Assembly (NCBI RefSeq): GCF_003254395.2
Contig: NC_037638.1
Span: forward strand, 19,891,207 to 19,955,206
Direction of reading: 5' to 3'
DNA length: 64,000 nt
From: Apis mellifera
Lineage: Eukaryota; Arthropoda; Insecta; Hymenoptera; Apidae
Position numbers and translations under genes: made by a program. Shown piece after piece: positions 13,556 to 28,200 of this stretch. Positions within the stretch are counted from its first letter, which is position 1. Every line of letters starts with the position of its first letter. The notes below the pieces were generated by a model. It searched no databases, was not told the DNA's origin, and saw only the letters and a program-made list of their open reading frames with translations.

Positions 13556-15217
13556 TTTCAACAAACTGGCGGCCGGGGAATAAGGGCTCGCGGGTTAATG
13601 GACACCGCTCGTTATCGTTATTGCGAAACTGATTAGGTTAATGTTCGGCGTTTCTCAGACGTTTCCCTCGCGGAATGTCCAGGCAAAGTGACGCACACCA
13701 CGATGGAATTGACCTATAAAACGGGAGGAGGGGAGAAAAACAGAAAGAGAGGCTGGAAAAGAATAACAATCACCGGTTCAACGAACGATTCAGAGGAGGA
13801 ACGGAGAATAGGATCGAATGAGAAGGCAGTCGTTCGGTTAATCCGCAAAGATGAAATTCATTCGACTAACAAGCCGGATTTCTCGTGGGGAGGGGAGGAG
13901 GGGTTAGAAGAAGTACGGCACGCCTGGGATTACGTTCGCCACTCTCCTCGATTGTATCGCGCCTCTGAATACACCGTCACCGATTTAATTGCATTTCCAG
14001 CTACCACCTCTCGTATACACTTTTTTTTTCTCTCTCTTTCTTCTGAATCTTTTCGATTTTCGAATCAAAGTAAGTAAGGTATATATATACTTTCGAATTT
14101 CGTTCATTTATTTCAGAGTAAAAATTTTTCTTTTTCCAGACGTGGTGGTAGGCGGCCATTACTCTCGGTCTCAATTGTTGGGAGAAATAAAACCGTTTTA
14201 TCGAGGGATAAATTCTAGGATAGCGAGTTTGGGCGCAAATGAAAGTTTTATTCCGCGCGATTAAAATTCGCGTGGAAAATTTATTTCGCGTTAATTTCAA
14301 CAAACAACACGGTGTATTTTCACGCTATTTCGCCGATCGATCCCTCGAGAAACCGGAGGAACCAAGATCGTTGATAAAGCGAGGAGCACGCGTAAACGCG
14401 GCCCCGTTGATCGCGATACCGCGTTGTGAAAGTGAATTTGATCGGGTTGCGCTTTCGACCAACGGAAGCGTCGGCCTCGTAGAGGCTGCGAACGGGCGCA
14501 CGATGGAATTCCGGAAAAGTCGAGCGTAGTTCCCTAACGGGGCTGGGAATTAGACCGATTCGAATCGATTCTCTCGCGTATTTTACGAGCGTTGCGCGTG
14601 CTTCTTCCAAACACGATCCTCGGATTTATCACGATCGGGAAAATTGCGTGAAAAATTTAACGTTGGATTATAATCCTGAATGCGTTTAACTTTGTATGTA
14701 TGTTTTTTGTAACGAGATTCCATTCCTCGATTATCTTGGCAAATTTTGAACAACGCGTAATTTTGTAGGAAGGATAATTGGGAATAGAATTTGGAATATG
14801 GTTTTTTAAAATTATTCTTGGTAAGAAAATTTCATCCTTTGCAGGTAACGCCCTACATGTCGTCACCGCGAATAAACGTGGCGAGAGAGGGGCGAAACAA
14901 ACAAACGAGACAACCCGCGTCTTATCACCGAACTGCATTTTATTATCTAAATGGCTTTCGACGCCCCGAGTCGTAAGCGGGACGATGCTTTACATCCCCT
15001 GGAAAAGAAAACTCTCTTCCTTCCTCTCGCTCGTTCGCGCCCCTTCACTTTTAAGGACCGCGATTTCCCCTCCTCGATTGTCCTCCTTTTTTGTTGCAAC
15101 ATTTATCTACTCGAAGCCCGGTGCTTCCACCCTGCGACATGCGGGACAATGATGGAATTGGGACTTTGTTCGAGGTAGAGAGAGAGAGAGAGTGAGAGAG
15201 AAGCGAATGGCTTTCAT

Positions 15218-15246
15218 CGTTTCGTTTCGTTTCGTTTCGTTTCGTT
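15218..15246. repeat. (TTTCG)n microsatellite
   Basis: More than five TTTCG units, just after a GA run at 15178-15200. Confidence 0.9.
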
Positions 15247-18200
15247 CTCGTTTTAACCGAGTTGTTTTCCAGAGTTGGAGAGAGATCGAATCACCAGACA
15301 CTTCTCCGGTTTAATTTTTCACCGAGCTCGTTACTCTTTTACATCCAGGCCAGAGGCGCGCAAACTTTCCTCGCGAGCGATATCGGAGTGGCGGCGATAT
15401 AAACTGGAACAAAAATGGGGAGAGCGGAAGCGAGGGGAGGGACTCGTCGGGTCATTAGGAGGAGGAGGAGAAGGAGGAGGAGGAGCGTCGAGCAAAGAAA
15501 TCGTTCTTCTAACCGACGATCCTTTGGAACCGCCGCCGTGCAACCGGTGACGTCTAATTCTCGCAAATGATTCTCCCTCCCTCCCTCGGCCTCCTTTTCT
15601 CTAATGCGAAGGGTAATTCGAGACGGAGAAGAAGAAAGAAAGGAATGGATATCGAAGGAATCGAACAGGTTAAATCATGTTTGTTCGATTGATGGATTTG
15701 GTTGGAAGAAGAAATAGATGGGAACAAAAATCGTATTCTTGTTCACGCTCGATTATAAATTCGATCATGATATACTCGAGAGATGTTTCGTTCTGTATCT
15801 AATCTAAGGTATACACGATTCATCTTTCGTGAATGGAATCGTGCTTTCTCCTATTCCTGGCAAAAAGAATTTCCCATTTCTCCTCGTTTGCGCGACAATA
15901 ATTTCGTTCCATCGTAATCGAGATAGGCAACGAATCGTGTTATAAATTAAAAAAATCGCGAGGAAGACGGTACGCGTATATTAATCGTAGAAGAATCGTG
16001 TTTACAACGTGGCTCGTTTCAAAACCGGGGAGAGAGAGAGATTTTTCTGTTTCTCTCACACGCACGCACGCACACACAGGCGCGGTGTACATTGAACCGG
16101 CGCTGCTCTCAAATCCGATTTCGATGGTAAAACACGCTTCTGCACTCGACGCAAAACTTTCCTTTGCGCTCCCCCTTTGTTTCAACGCCGGCACAAGCGC
16201 TCGGCCTCGCTTCGTCCGTAAAATTGACCGAGTGAAACTGGGCGCCCGCTCGTATAACTTATTTAAATCGCTTTTATAAGCTCCCTCGTGCGTCAGCTCC
16301 GCTTCCTCGCTCGTGTGCCGCGTCGTCGCTCGTTTCGATAGCGCGGATTCCGGCGAAAGGAGCGATTAAACGAGCGTCGATATCGTAATCCGTCCGCACA
16401 CACGCTCCGTCCTCACCCCCTCCTCCACCTACGCGTTGTAAACTTGACTGTCTCGTCGAATATGGGGAGAGGGAGGGAAAGGATGGAAATTTTAGGTAAA
16501 AAGAGGTTGCGTACGTGAGATTTTTTGATCCTGGACAGGCTAATATTTCTGAAGAGTTTCATTCGAATGATTCGTAATGTCGCGTGTACAAAGGTTGTAA
16601 TTTCTCGGAACTCCACTTTGGAAATTGATGGTCGACATCGGAAAAATATTGGGGAAAAGGGAGGAAAAATATTGTTTGTTTTTCTGTTTTGGAATGGATT
16701 CGAGATTCGCTCGAAGATCGAATTTAAATCTATTTTCTATTTCGTCAAGATACTTGTTTAGAACGAGCAAGCTTTTCAAGGGATCATGACGAAATATAAT
16801 CACCATTTATCGAGGCATCGATTACAGGCCTCGTTTAAAAAGATGCGTATTTTCAATATATTCGTACGATAAAAGCAATGGAATGTATATATAAAATTTG
16901 TTATATCTGGCAAACGGATACGAACTTTTTCCATTATTTTTGGGTTCGTTGCACATGCCAACTCCTCCTGGATTGGGTCCTCGATTTTGCCGCAATCACT
17001 ACCTTCGCTCGATATATGCAGACCGCGTATCGATTTCGACAAACGAGCACGAAGAATAGCGGCGTGTCCGTGTGTATTTTCTAAACGAAATGCGCAGTAA
17101 CCAGACTCTTACGCATGCGCTGCTCATCTCACGCCTGTGCGTGTGTACCACACACGCGTGGACGAGTTCGTGTTTGCGCTCGTCCCTTCTATGCGTGTAT
17201 TTCTATGCATCGTTTCATAAACGTGATGGGAGAAACGACGTAAGCAACAGATGCTGCGATTAATATCGTCGTAACCGCGACCGTGGTGGTGGTAACGAGC
17301 AGATGAGCACACGCAGTCGGCGAGTTTCTTTGAAGTTTCATCTTTTCAGGGTAACGAATTCGAGAATATTGAAAGTATTTGGATGGAATTATATCGTTTT
17401 TGAACGGCGATTAATTTCAATCTCTATTAATTTAAGGTACGTGGATGGATGGATGGGCAAAAGCTGAGAACACTTAAGTAACGTTATCGTGGCTCGTAGA
17501 AAGGGAATCTCTCTCCCGATGTGGATCAAGTGGATCGATCTTTTGATGACGCGCGAGAAACGCGGTAGATTGTTGATAGGGACGAAGCGAAGAATGGAAT
17601 GAAATTTGAAAATGATGTTGCAAATGAAAAGTTGAGTACTTGGGAACTACTATCCTCTCAGCTTTCTTCCATTTTTCTTGGAAGAAGATTATCTCGCTAA
17701 GGTTCATGTACGGAATATATATACTCGAGAGACATTGTACTAAACGAAAGAAAAAAGGAAAAAAAGAAAACCGTTTATTTTTTTCAACAAAAGTGACGGT
17801 ACAACTATAACTCAAACCTGCTACACCCTCGTTGAGTTACGTAATACCAATAGAGATAATAACAATCACTTCTGACAATTTATATACTAGTTATAACAAG
17901 GTTTCTCTTAACCCTCAGAGATGAGGGGAGGCCACGGTCAAAGCGTGCCTCCACCACCGCCATATATTCAATCCGAAAACTTATCCAATTTTCGTTATCG
18001 AATTAACGTTACAAGGCAAAGTCAAAAATAAACGTGGAACCACGGCGGACGGCGGAGGTTGGCCGCGGTGGTTAAATCTACGATTAAAGGGATCCGCCGG
18101 TTGCACGATTACAAGGGAAACACGGGCTCGTTGCTATGAAAATTGAACGCGTTCGAGCGGCCGCAACGCGACAAACTCGAACTCCCTCGCGTTCGACAGG

Positions 18201-18263
18201 GTTCGAGCAGAGTTTAGAGCAGAGAAATTGAAGCTGGAGGGACTAGTAAGGCTGGCCCAAGCT

Positions 18264-18298
18264 ACCCACGGATCGACAACAACGCGGGATCCGTGGGT
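18264..18298. repeat. Inverted repeat, 11-bp perfect stem, 13-nt loop
   Basis: ACCCACGGATC (18264-18274) and GATCCGTGGGT (18288-18298) are exact reverse complements. A further GGAGG/CCTCC pair flanks them. Confidence 0.7.
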
Positions 18299-20879
18299 TA
18301 CCTCCGCCGCGTGATTTATTAGCCACCAGGTATTAGCGAATTCACGGCGCGCGGGCATTATAAGTTATAAATCATGCTTAATTGCGTTCCAGTGGTTGTC
18401 AGGGGAGGCGGAAACGGGTGTGTTGGAAAGTCGGCCACCGGGGAAATTGCGTCCGAGGCGTCGTCCTCTCGCTCGTCCTTTCCTTCCTTCTTTTTTTTCT
18501 TTTTCTCCATCGAGCAACGAGAGAATCTCTATATATGGGTGGCCGACGAAAGGAAACGACGGATAAGGGATTTTCGAAACGGCGGCGACGGTCATCCATC
18601 TTTCGTCCTACTTCCTCTTTCCGCGAAAAGAAAAAGAGGATGATTCCCGGGTAACGCATCTACGTCAAATATTTATCCCGAAGCGGAGGAGAGAAATATT
18701 TTCACGATCGATCGATGGATCGACGTGTTGTCTCTCTATTTCTAGAAGTCGAACGGGGCTCGGCCTTGTTTGATCCATAATGCATCCCACTCCTCGGCGG
18801 AGATTCGTTTAAAAGATTGAATTCGATCGAGACGCGGCTCGAATATCCGAGTCATCGCGTGCGTCCTTTCTCTCTCTTTCCTTTCTCTGGAAGAAGGGAG
18901 AGAGAAAGAGAGAGAGATCCTCGAGTTGGACGCGGTTGCGTCGCTGTAGGTGGATCGGGTACGACGAGTGGTAGACGATGCAAAAAAGAGACAGGGTCGT
19001 CTAGGTATAAGGGGGGAGGGAGGGGGATGCGGCAGTCGAGCTTTACCTGTCGCAACCCCGCTTTCTAGGACTCTTGCCAAGTACACAGACCCGATCGATG
19101 CCAAGTACCCCTGGCTCGGGGCTAATCAAAACGTCGTCCTTGCAATCCGCCGAACGAACGAATGAGAAACCGTAAATTCACTAAAGACTCTCTCCTCTTT
19201 CCCCTTCTATACCTCCCCTTTGAACTCGATGCCGCAATCTTCCATCCAATCTAATCATCCACGGTATGCACGGTACAAATCTTTCAGGAATTTAGAATCG
19301 TTCTCCAGATTATTTAACCTTCCCTTCCCCCATTGTCTTCTCCTCTCTTCAATTTGTCCATCCTTTCCTTTTTTTTCTCCTTTTCCTTCTTTCACTCTCG
19401 TATCGATTATTCGACCCTTTCGTCAGAATTTTGGCGGTCTTGCATCAAGCAAGATTCTTTCTTTTTTTCCTTCTTCTTCTTCTTCTATTTTTCGAGTTTA
19501 CGGGAAGAGGGTGGTAGATTGTCGGAATCCGTTGGAGGACAAGTGAAGTCTCGCGGCGATATTTCGAGCGAAATATGCATCGGAGAGAGAGAGGAAGAGA
19601 AAGAAAAAGGGAGGAGTCTCGTCCGATTTCAATTTCGCGCGTGAACCGCTCGTTGGAGAAAATGACGACCCCGTCAACGACCTCGTCGTCTGTATCGTTC
19701 ATCGCTTTCACCTTTCTCGCTCGAAACTCTTGAATTCGTCTCTCCACCAGTAGAAGTGAACTTTCTACTCCCAACTCGACTACTCCCTTCCAAGCGTCGT
19801 TTCCAACCGACAATGCTTCCTCCCCGAGTTGTTGCGCGACAATTAGCGTCAGACTTGGTCAGACTCGGTCTTAATAGCCAGTCACGTTGCGTTACGCGAC
19901 TCGTTGAATGCCCGATCAACCAGACAACCCGCTTTCTAGTCCGTTTCCAAATGAAGATTTCACGTGGAAGGACGTCCCTCCGGGTTCCTGCTCCGTTTCC
20001 AATTTATATCTCGTGCACAATAATTGAAGCGGAAGGGCAATGAAAAAAGAACCGAAGCCTTCGAAGAAATCGCTCGCGGAAGAATATTCGAAAGGAGAGG
20101 AGGGGTGACAAACTGGTTTACAATCGTCCTATCGATCCTTCGGGAACGTTTCGATGCTCGGTCGTGCAGTAATGGGACGACGACGGGCTTGTATCACGCA
20201 TCCAAACGAACTCCTGCAAAGCATCGAAGCGGAAAACGACGCTTAATCCCCGCGCTTAAAACGATCTCGCACTAAGAGAAAAGAAAAACTTTTATTCATC
20301 TTCGATTAAATCAATTGACTCTTATATACGCGTTATTATAAAGTATCCAATGTTTGCATGTCCATAAGACATGGAAAAACGAGTAAAGCAAATATTGTTC
20401 GATCGTATAAATTCGTGCCACTGTTCGCAAAGGGTGTTAACTCGGCGAATATATGGGCGAAGAATCTTCGCCAAGTTCGGGTACGAGTTTGTGTAAAAGC
20501 GGGAGGCATCGAGTGGCGAGGATTGTTCGCACTGTTCACGAAAGTATCCACGATAGTTTACGAACTGTTTCGAACTTCTCGTTAGATTGTGCCGCGTTTA
20601 CACTGCTCGGTTGTTCGCTACCTCTGCTATTATTATTATTACTTCGTTGCGCAAACAGTTGAAGCTAACAGTGTACGCGAAGAGCACACACGGGGTACCC
20701 TGTAAACTTATTACATTCGATCGAATTTCGCCCATTCGCTGTCGAATACGATACGCCTCGAACTCGATCGATCGATGGAGGGAATAAGAATCTGTCTCAG
20801 CCTCTACCTGTGTCGTTTTAGAAACATTGGGCGGCCGCCTGTTATATAATCGGCGGGCGTTATACCGCGAGCAGTATAC

Positions 20880-20893
20880 GTAACACGTGTTAC
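20880..20893. promoter_or_regulatory. 14-bp palindrome with a CACGTG E-box core
   Basis: GTAACACGTGTTAC is its own reverse complement. CACGTG is the canonical site of several bHLH dimers; function here is unproven. Confidence 0.35.
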
Positions 20894-22265
20894 CGACGTA
20901 CGCCGCCACGATTTACGACCGATCGATTCCCCTCCCCCCTTTTTTTCTTTCGCTTCGCACCCCCGGTTCTCCTTATAACGGCGAACTTGGCCGTAAATTA
21001 TGGCCACTCGGCCCCGCGTCGCTTTCCCTCCCGCGCTTAAGTATTCAGCATCGGCCCACTTACGCGTTCGTTCGATGCATTTTTATGCGGCTGATTATCT
21101 TTTTCCTTTTCCCCTCTTCTCTCTTCGTTCTCCTCCGCCTGGATTATGGATTCACGGCTGTGACGCGACTTCCGCGATCGTTATCCCCCGTCCAGGGGAT
21201 GCGGAATAAAAGCGGCCCGTTCTCCGCCCGATTGCCCTCTGCGATTGTCTTTTTTCCTCCTCTTCCGATCGTTAAATATCGAAGCCGATTTTTTCTCGCG
21301 AAAAAAGTGTGGTGAAAGGAGGGAAAGAGAGATCGTTCGAAAATTGGAGGGGAAAGCGGAATGGCGTTAGTCGAGTTAAGTTAACGGTGGGAAATGGCGG
21401 TGGTCGTTAACCGCTTTCGACGGATCCCGCGAAGAAGATGGCCGTTCCGCGTATGGCGTGGCCGGTCGAGCCACCCTCTTTTCTCCCCTCGGCCGCGAGC
21501 TTTACGAGCACCGCGGAAACACGAATCACGATCCGTGAAGATGCGAGCCGTGTTTATTGGACGCTCGCGTATTCCTCTCGTTCCTCGCGTGATTTTATCG
21601 CGCGCTGGGAATTAATTCTCCAACTCTCTCTTCGAGGAGTGGAGAGGTTGCTTGGTGTAATATCGGCGGCGAGGATCGAGCAGTGGAATTTCTCGTAGGC
21701 GCGTATTTTGCATTTATTTGTATACTGATAAGAACGGGAATTTTTTTAAAAAGTTGTTCGAGTGTGAATCGATATTGCGATTACTCTTTTTATTTATCTT
21801 CTTCTCCTTCAAAAATCAAAACGTATTTTTTTCTCCCTTAAAAGTTTCGCTTCTTTTAGAGATATTAGAATTAAAGGAAAGATTAATCGGATCGCCGCTT
21901 GCAATTAGCCGTAAACAGAAATTCCGTATCTCGTCGAACAAAACGTGATTAACGTAGAAGGGAGCGGAGAGAGGTCTAAATGGAAGAAGGAAGACACCCT
22001 TTAAATTCCATTTGCGAGCTTGGTAAGCAGAAATCGATGCCACCCTCGAAAAACGCGGCGGTCCAAGCTTCCGATTATTACACGCGAAATCCCTCCCCCG
22101 AAGGGGAGAGAGAAAAGGGGAAGGGCGAGGTGGATACGTGCCACGCGGCACTCATTTTTACGCGAACTCGAGTAAATTGCGAATCGCGAAACACGGGCGA
22201 TCGCGGGGGAGGAGGGAAGGGAGAAAGAGTCGACGACGACGAGGGACGAGCGCAAAGGGACACAG

Positions 22266-22290
22266 GGATGGATGGATGGATGGATGGATG
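22266..22290. repeat. (GGAT)n microsatellite
   Basis: Six GGAT units. Confidence 0.9.
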
Positions 22291-25200
22291 GGGAGAGGGT
22301 GCTCCTAACGAGGGTTGGCGCGCGCCAAGGGCTGCCGCGTTTTCCGTGGCGAGATGAAAAGCGGATTCGTGCGTAGACGCGAACCACCTCGACGGAATAT
22401 CAATTTTTTTTCTTTTTCGCAGGCGCACCGCTTCCGCCTCTTTCGACCTCGCTCTTCCTCTCCCTCCCCCCGTTCCTCCTCGGTTTGGCCACCTTCCTAA
22501 GGCACCACCCTCTCTCTCTCCCCTCGTTCCACGAGGCTCCGCCGCGTCTGTCGACCGATCGGAAAGTTTTCCAACCGGAAGAAACTTTCCAGCTCTGTCT
22601 CTCTTCTTCTCTCGAAATCGTTGCAGAGGCGAGTGAAAATCTCGCTCCATCGGGTTACCCGGCTAATACCGGGTCATTCTTTCGCGGGGGAGGACGTTAT
22701 ATTACGTCAGCTTGCCCCGTATCTTGGATAAAACTTGCGAGTTTCATAAAACGCGTCATCGATCGACGACTTATGAGTCCGCCCCCGAATTTCGCATTCG
22801 CCAATTGTTTACCTCGGCGACAACCGCTTGGATAACGAATTCGTCGCATTCTGGCAAGTTTTACGAGAAAGGAAGGGGCGATAAACACCGATAAACTCCG
22901 GAAAAAGGAAGGAAGGAACGCGGAGTGGAAGAGGGGAGAGCGTTTCTTTTGGTCCAGTTGGAAAATATTGGAAGGAGCGACGAGGGGATTTTAAATCTGG
23001 AATCGATTCGGAAGGTGGGGGACGGGTTATCACTCCGGCGAAGCCTCGTCAGGAATCGTTGGCGCGGGATCGAGTTAGCGGGGCCGCTAATTGCTCGGCG
23101 ATCAGGATTTCGCGTCGCGTACCGCGTCTGGCTGCCTCGAATTTCGCCGAATTGAAATTCAGCAGGCCGCGCCGAGGGCATCGCGCGCTCCTCCCACGCT
23201 CCTCTCCTCCTCCTCTCTCTGGAGCGAGCGGAGCGAGGCGAAGGTCACGCAATATCCGCGCTCTCCTCCTCGCCTCCTCCGCGCCACTCGCCTATTGACG
23301 CCGCCGGTTTGCCTGATTGCACCTTTTGCCGCTATACATCGCGCGTGAATGAAACGGAAATCACGCGTGCTGCTTATTGTGCCCCGCCATCGCGAAAGAG
23401 CCGGCCCTCTCCTTCGCCGCCTCTGAATCGAGGACGATTCAATGGAATCAACCTATCCAAGGAACGGGCTTTTAACTCGCTTGCAAATATCGTTTGCCGC
23501 GAGAACAAACGGAAACGTGAGCCGTAAACGCGGGTTTCCAGCCGAGTCGAAGGATATATCGTTGTATCAAGTCGATCGATCCGTTCGATTGATTCGAATC
23601 GAACGAAGAAGAAGAAGAAGAAAAGAAAGAAGGATGAATAGAAAATATAAATGCAACAGTTTTTTCAGATGCAAGATTTTTTCGCTTGCAGAGGAATAAT
23701 TCGCGTTACTCGTGGTTGAATATGATATATTTATATGTTTCGTCTTGCGGATAAAATGTTGGTCGGTAGATTAAGCAAGAATGAATTAATTATTAAGTGG
23801 CGCGTATTATACAACGAATTAATCTCTAAAAATTCGTTATATATTGATATATAATGGGATAAATTTAATGATAAATAACCCAAGAGTATACAAACACACA
23901 TGTATACACGATAAACGCAAAATTTATTATATTTAAATTTCGTTATATACATTGTGATTCAACCAGAGGAACGATTCGCTGCGTTAATCGTTTCTCGTAC
24001 GTGTTTGATATTAACGTGACGGATAATTTAATTGAAAAAAAAAAGTAAGGAAAGAAGATAAACGCGCGATCATTTTTCTCCACTCTGACATGCATATTCA
24101 TATACCTTTCGATCGAACGGATCTTTCCCTCGATTCGACGATCGAAAAGTCGAGAGTTTCAACATCATTCGTTTGCGCTTGTCTGAAATTTTACCGCGGC
24201 GAATATCGTCTAGCTAGGCCGATAGGTGTGCGTCCAAGATATCCCCGGGTATCTTATATCGAAAGGATTCGACCGATACTCGGATTTCTTTTACGCCTCG
24301 TATTTCGTTACGTTTTACGGCCGCTTCACGCTGGCTGACTGATAACGTAAAACGGTCGTATAATGTTCTCCTCTCCGTTTCCGACGGGGAGCGGGCGGAT
24401 TCGTAGATGGCGCCGGTACAACAGAAATTCCTCCGATTATCGCCCCGTTCCACCCACGCGCAATATAATTCCGTGGGAAAAATTGCCTGTAATTCGAGCT
24501 TAATTTAATAAGAGCCATCCTCCCCTCCCAGTCGCCGCGGCGAAATAAAATGCAAATATCGTACGCTCGGCTGCCCTATATATATGTATATATATATATA
24601 TATATTTCAACGAGCGAAGAAACTCGCTATTCACCACTCGGCTCCATCTGCTTTCCTTCCGGAGGAAACATCGGATAAACTACCTCCCTATGCAGATGCA
24701 ATCGAGCGAGCAACGCGAGGTATCGTTTCCTCTCCTCCTCTCTCGTTCCACTCGTTAATTTTTCTCGAGGAGGAGGAGGAGGCGATCGAGCGAGCCGTGG
24801 AAAATCCAGGCGGCGGAAGCTGGAGAGAAGCCGCCGCGATTTGCTCGGCAAACGTGGTATCGGGAGAATATCGAAGGAGGATGGTCCGCGGGATCCTTAA
24901 ACGAGGCCAATAAAACGGTTAAAGCCGTGCAAACAGCTGGGAAATCAAATATCGGGGAGGATTATTTGCGCGTGCAGTCGCGCAATTCGAGGGTGTGCAG
25001 GTGGTGTGGTGGTGCGTTTCCAGAGAGGAAGATATATGCAGGCGGAAGCGGGTGGCTCGCGACGGCAGACAGAGAACGATCGCCGGGCCCTTCTCCCTCG
25101 CCCCGAGGGGGGCTCTCTCTCGCCGGGTTCTCGCGGCTGGCAGCGAGTTGATTTAACGCGTCTGCGACGCGGCCTCCCCCTCCCGCGCACGCCTCTTCCG

Positions 25201-28200
25201 TTACCGACCAAAGAGGAACGCACCGGTTCCGGTGATAGATACGACAATGAGCTCGAGTGCAAAGGTCTCGCCATTGTATCTCTCTCTCTCTCTCTCTCCC
25301 CATTGACATCCGTGGAACCGTCTAATTGTATCCGCGCCCCTCGAGAATACGAATCCCTATCCTCTTCGCCTCCCCTCTTACGGTAAGCGTAACGCGTTGC
25401 GTGGTTTCCTTGACATTGAAGAGTCGTTGATCGCTGCAGATTTTGACGAAATTTTCATGATGTTGTTCAAAAGAGATATTAGAAATCTCGTTTATGTAAT
25501 AACACGATAGACGCTTCGTTCTGTCTATGTATATCAAATATATACGTCTTTCTAAAATTTTAATTCTCTCTTCCTTCTTCTTCTTCCTCTCTTTCGAGGG
25601 AGGAGGATGATTTTTCGAAGGAGAGGAAGAGGATGGAGGGTCGTGTAACGTGGTGCGACGTCGGGCTGACGTCGCAAATTGCATAATGGGGCACGCCGCC
25701 TCTGGGACACGCACCATTGACGGTCCATAGACGGTCTAATTGGACTCGGCTCGTGGGCCCAGAGGGGGGGAGGGGATCCCTGATATCTCGCGTATTCCTC
25801 TCGCGCCGACCTTATATAACCGCTTATAAATTCGTCCATTCCCCTCTCTTCTTCCCCTTCTCGCCCCGATTCGTTCGTTAATAAGGCGGTTTCGGGAAGG
25901 GGAGGGGAGAAACCGCGACAGACGGCGCGAGGAAAGGCGCGTTTAACACGGTATGGTATGGTATCATGTACCTGCACAGGCGGCGTCTAGTTTTTAATTA
26001 ATCGGCCCATTTCGCGCGCGCGAAATTCGATTCCTGACGAAGAGAGGGAGGGAGAGAAACGAGTAGTAGCAATTTGTTGAAACGGGCGAAAGGTCCGAAG
26101 GCTGGTTTTTATCGGTCCCCGGCCAGTCGTCGTCCGTCTCTCGGTTAATTTACAACCGTTGGTAAATTATGCGACCGGTTTTCCAAAACCCGATCGCGCG
26201 CGATATCGCTTTCGCGAGCGGGGCGGCCGCGTTTATTCGGGGCAATAATAATTCTTGTCGTTAATTTATCGCCTCCGGCGCGCTTCGCCCCCGCTTTATG
26301 AATCGGGCCTCTCCTCCTCCTCCTCCTCCTCTTCTCTTTCAAGCGTCATTTCGCATTACCTGTGCGATTAATCCGTCGACCCTTTTTCAGTTTTCTTTCT
26401 CTTGGTAAAAAGAAAAATTGCGAAGGTCGCGTGGAAATATATATTCGTGAAATTTCTTGTACGCGCAATTTTTGCTTGGTTTCACTTCTTTTTTGTTTTA
26501 TGTCGCATTATATTTAATATTTGTTCGAGGAAATGTATTTGTGTTTGGAAATTTTGAATAAATATCGTCTCGATTTTATTTGCAACGAAAACAAAATTGT
26601 TAGGTTGTTAAATTTTACTCAAGTATAATTAAACGATGATTATTATTCGGATACTCGAACGAGAAACATTCCGAGTTTAAAGTGGAATTAATAAGCTTCG
26701 ATCTCTGCATCGAAAAGAGATATTCGTTTGAGATATTCGAGGGAGCTAATCTTGTTTCTCTCTCCTCTAATCTCAAAACCACTCATCATAAAAACACTAC
26801 TGGTAATCTTCGCTTTCGCAGTATCATTGGCCCGGATCGCTTTGCAACGCGGTGTAAATTAATCGTCGATATCTTCATCCTCGTGGCGACGTTCCGCGAT
26901 AAGATCCGTGCAGAGAGGATGGGCGAAAGGAGAGAAGCAGCTAGTTATCCAGCGAGCAGCTTCTCCTCACCGCGGCTCGATTCGATAAGCTGACCGACTT
27001 TTCCGTTGTCGAACCGATTATTCGTTACGTAAAGCAAAGTGGCCGGTCGCGTGCATGCATGGTCGACTCGTAAGTGAATAAACGATAACGCGAATTAAGA
27101 GCGCAACAATGTGGAAATCTCTCTGCTTTTGGATGAAAACATCGCAATAATCTTATGCAGATCGCGATTTCAATTGCTCGATTCAACTCAACTATTTTAT
27201 TTACCAAAAAATTATATCCTAATAATATCGTAACATTCAAGATACCCTGAATTTGTTCGTATTCTTCGTGCCACGATTCACCGTGTTTTTTTTCCATAAA
27301 ATAATTCTTTCGTTATTAATAGCTCGTGCCCTACAAATGAACAAATAAACAAATTAAGGCCGCGTCGAAGAGAATGAGGAGAAGTGGAGCAAGAAAATTA
27401 TATTACCACGGAGGAAGAAGAAGAAGAAAAGCGAAGAGGGGGAGGGAAATTCGCGATATGGGAGGGAGGAAACGGCGGGTAGCTTTGGAAGCCGCAGTCG
27501 AGTCGCGTGCGAGTGGGACTGCATTTCTCGCGACACATCATCGATCGCGTCAAACAGTAATGCGGTCTAATGCACGCCCGGCGCAACGTAATGCACGAGT
27601 GGGAGGGCAAATTAAGGAGTTGATAAGCCTTATCGAGCGACGCGTCTCACGTGGCGGTACGCCCGCGCCACCCTTCTCTTCTCCCTCCTCCCTACGCGGA
27701 ATACCACGTTCTCGCATCTTTGGAGCCTCTCCTCCATCCCTCTCCCCTCCGAAGTGGCCCCCGAATCCGCACAACTGCGCGCACAGTTGTTGGATCTTGT
27801 GTGCATCGTCTTGAAAATTAACGACTAGACTGAGAGGAGGGAAGGGGAGCCGCGCTCGAAATTGCATTCGGGACACGGGGGAAGGAGGAGGAATAAATGA
27901 AAACTCGGCGGCCCGCCTGCGGAATCCACGAAAATTCGTTTTCCACCGCGCCGGTACACTTTGTTCCGTGGCTGCCCCAACCGGAAGCAATAGGAAAGCC
28001 AGCGGACGAAATCTCCCTGGGATTTTCTTACCTTTCACAGTTCAGATCTCTCCCTCTCTCTCTTTTTCTCTCTCTATCCACACGGCAAACAAATGTTTCC
28101 GACTACGCGACTCGGTCCCGATGATAACGATGGCCGAGGGATTCGGGCAGATTCCATCCGGTCGATAATCGAGGATCGTAAGAAAGATATTCGATGAATA

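Larger units (their letters stand above)
10000..19999. other. Gene-free stretch, 10-20 kb
   Basis: Noncoding, with TA/CA repeats at 10998-11036, GGGGGA-type runs at 11340-11362 and GA runs at 15178-15200 and 16030-16040. No exon with a plausible product was seen. Confidence 0.6.

Noticed and set aside
22078..22650. 190-codon minus-strand open frame
   Set aside because: Contains translated GGAT and GA/CT repeats (SIHPSIHPSI) and low-complexity Arg/Pro runs; overlapping frames are equally open.
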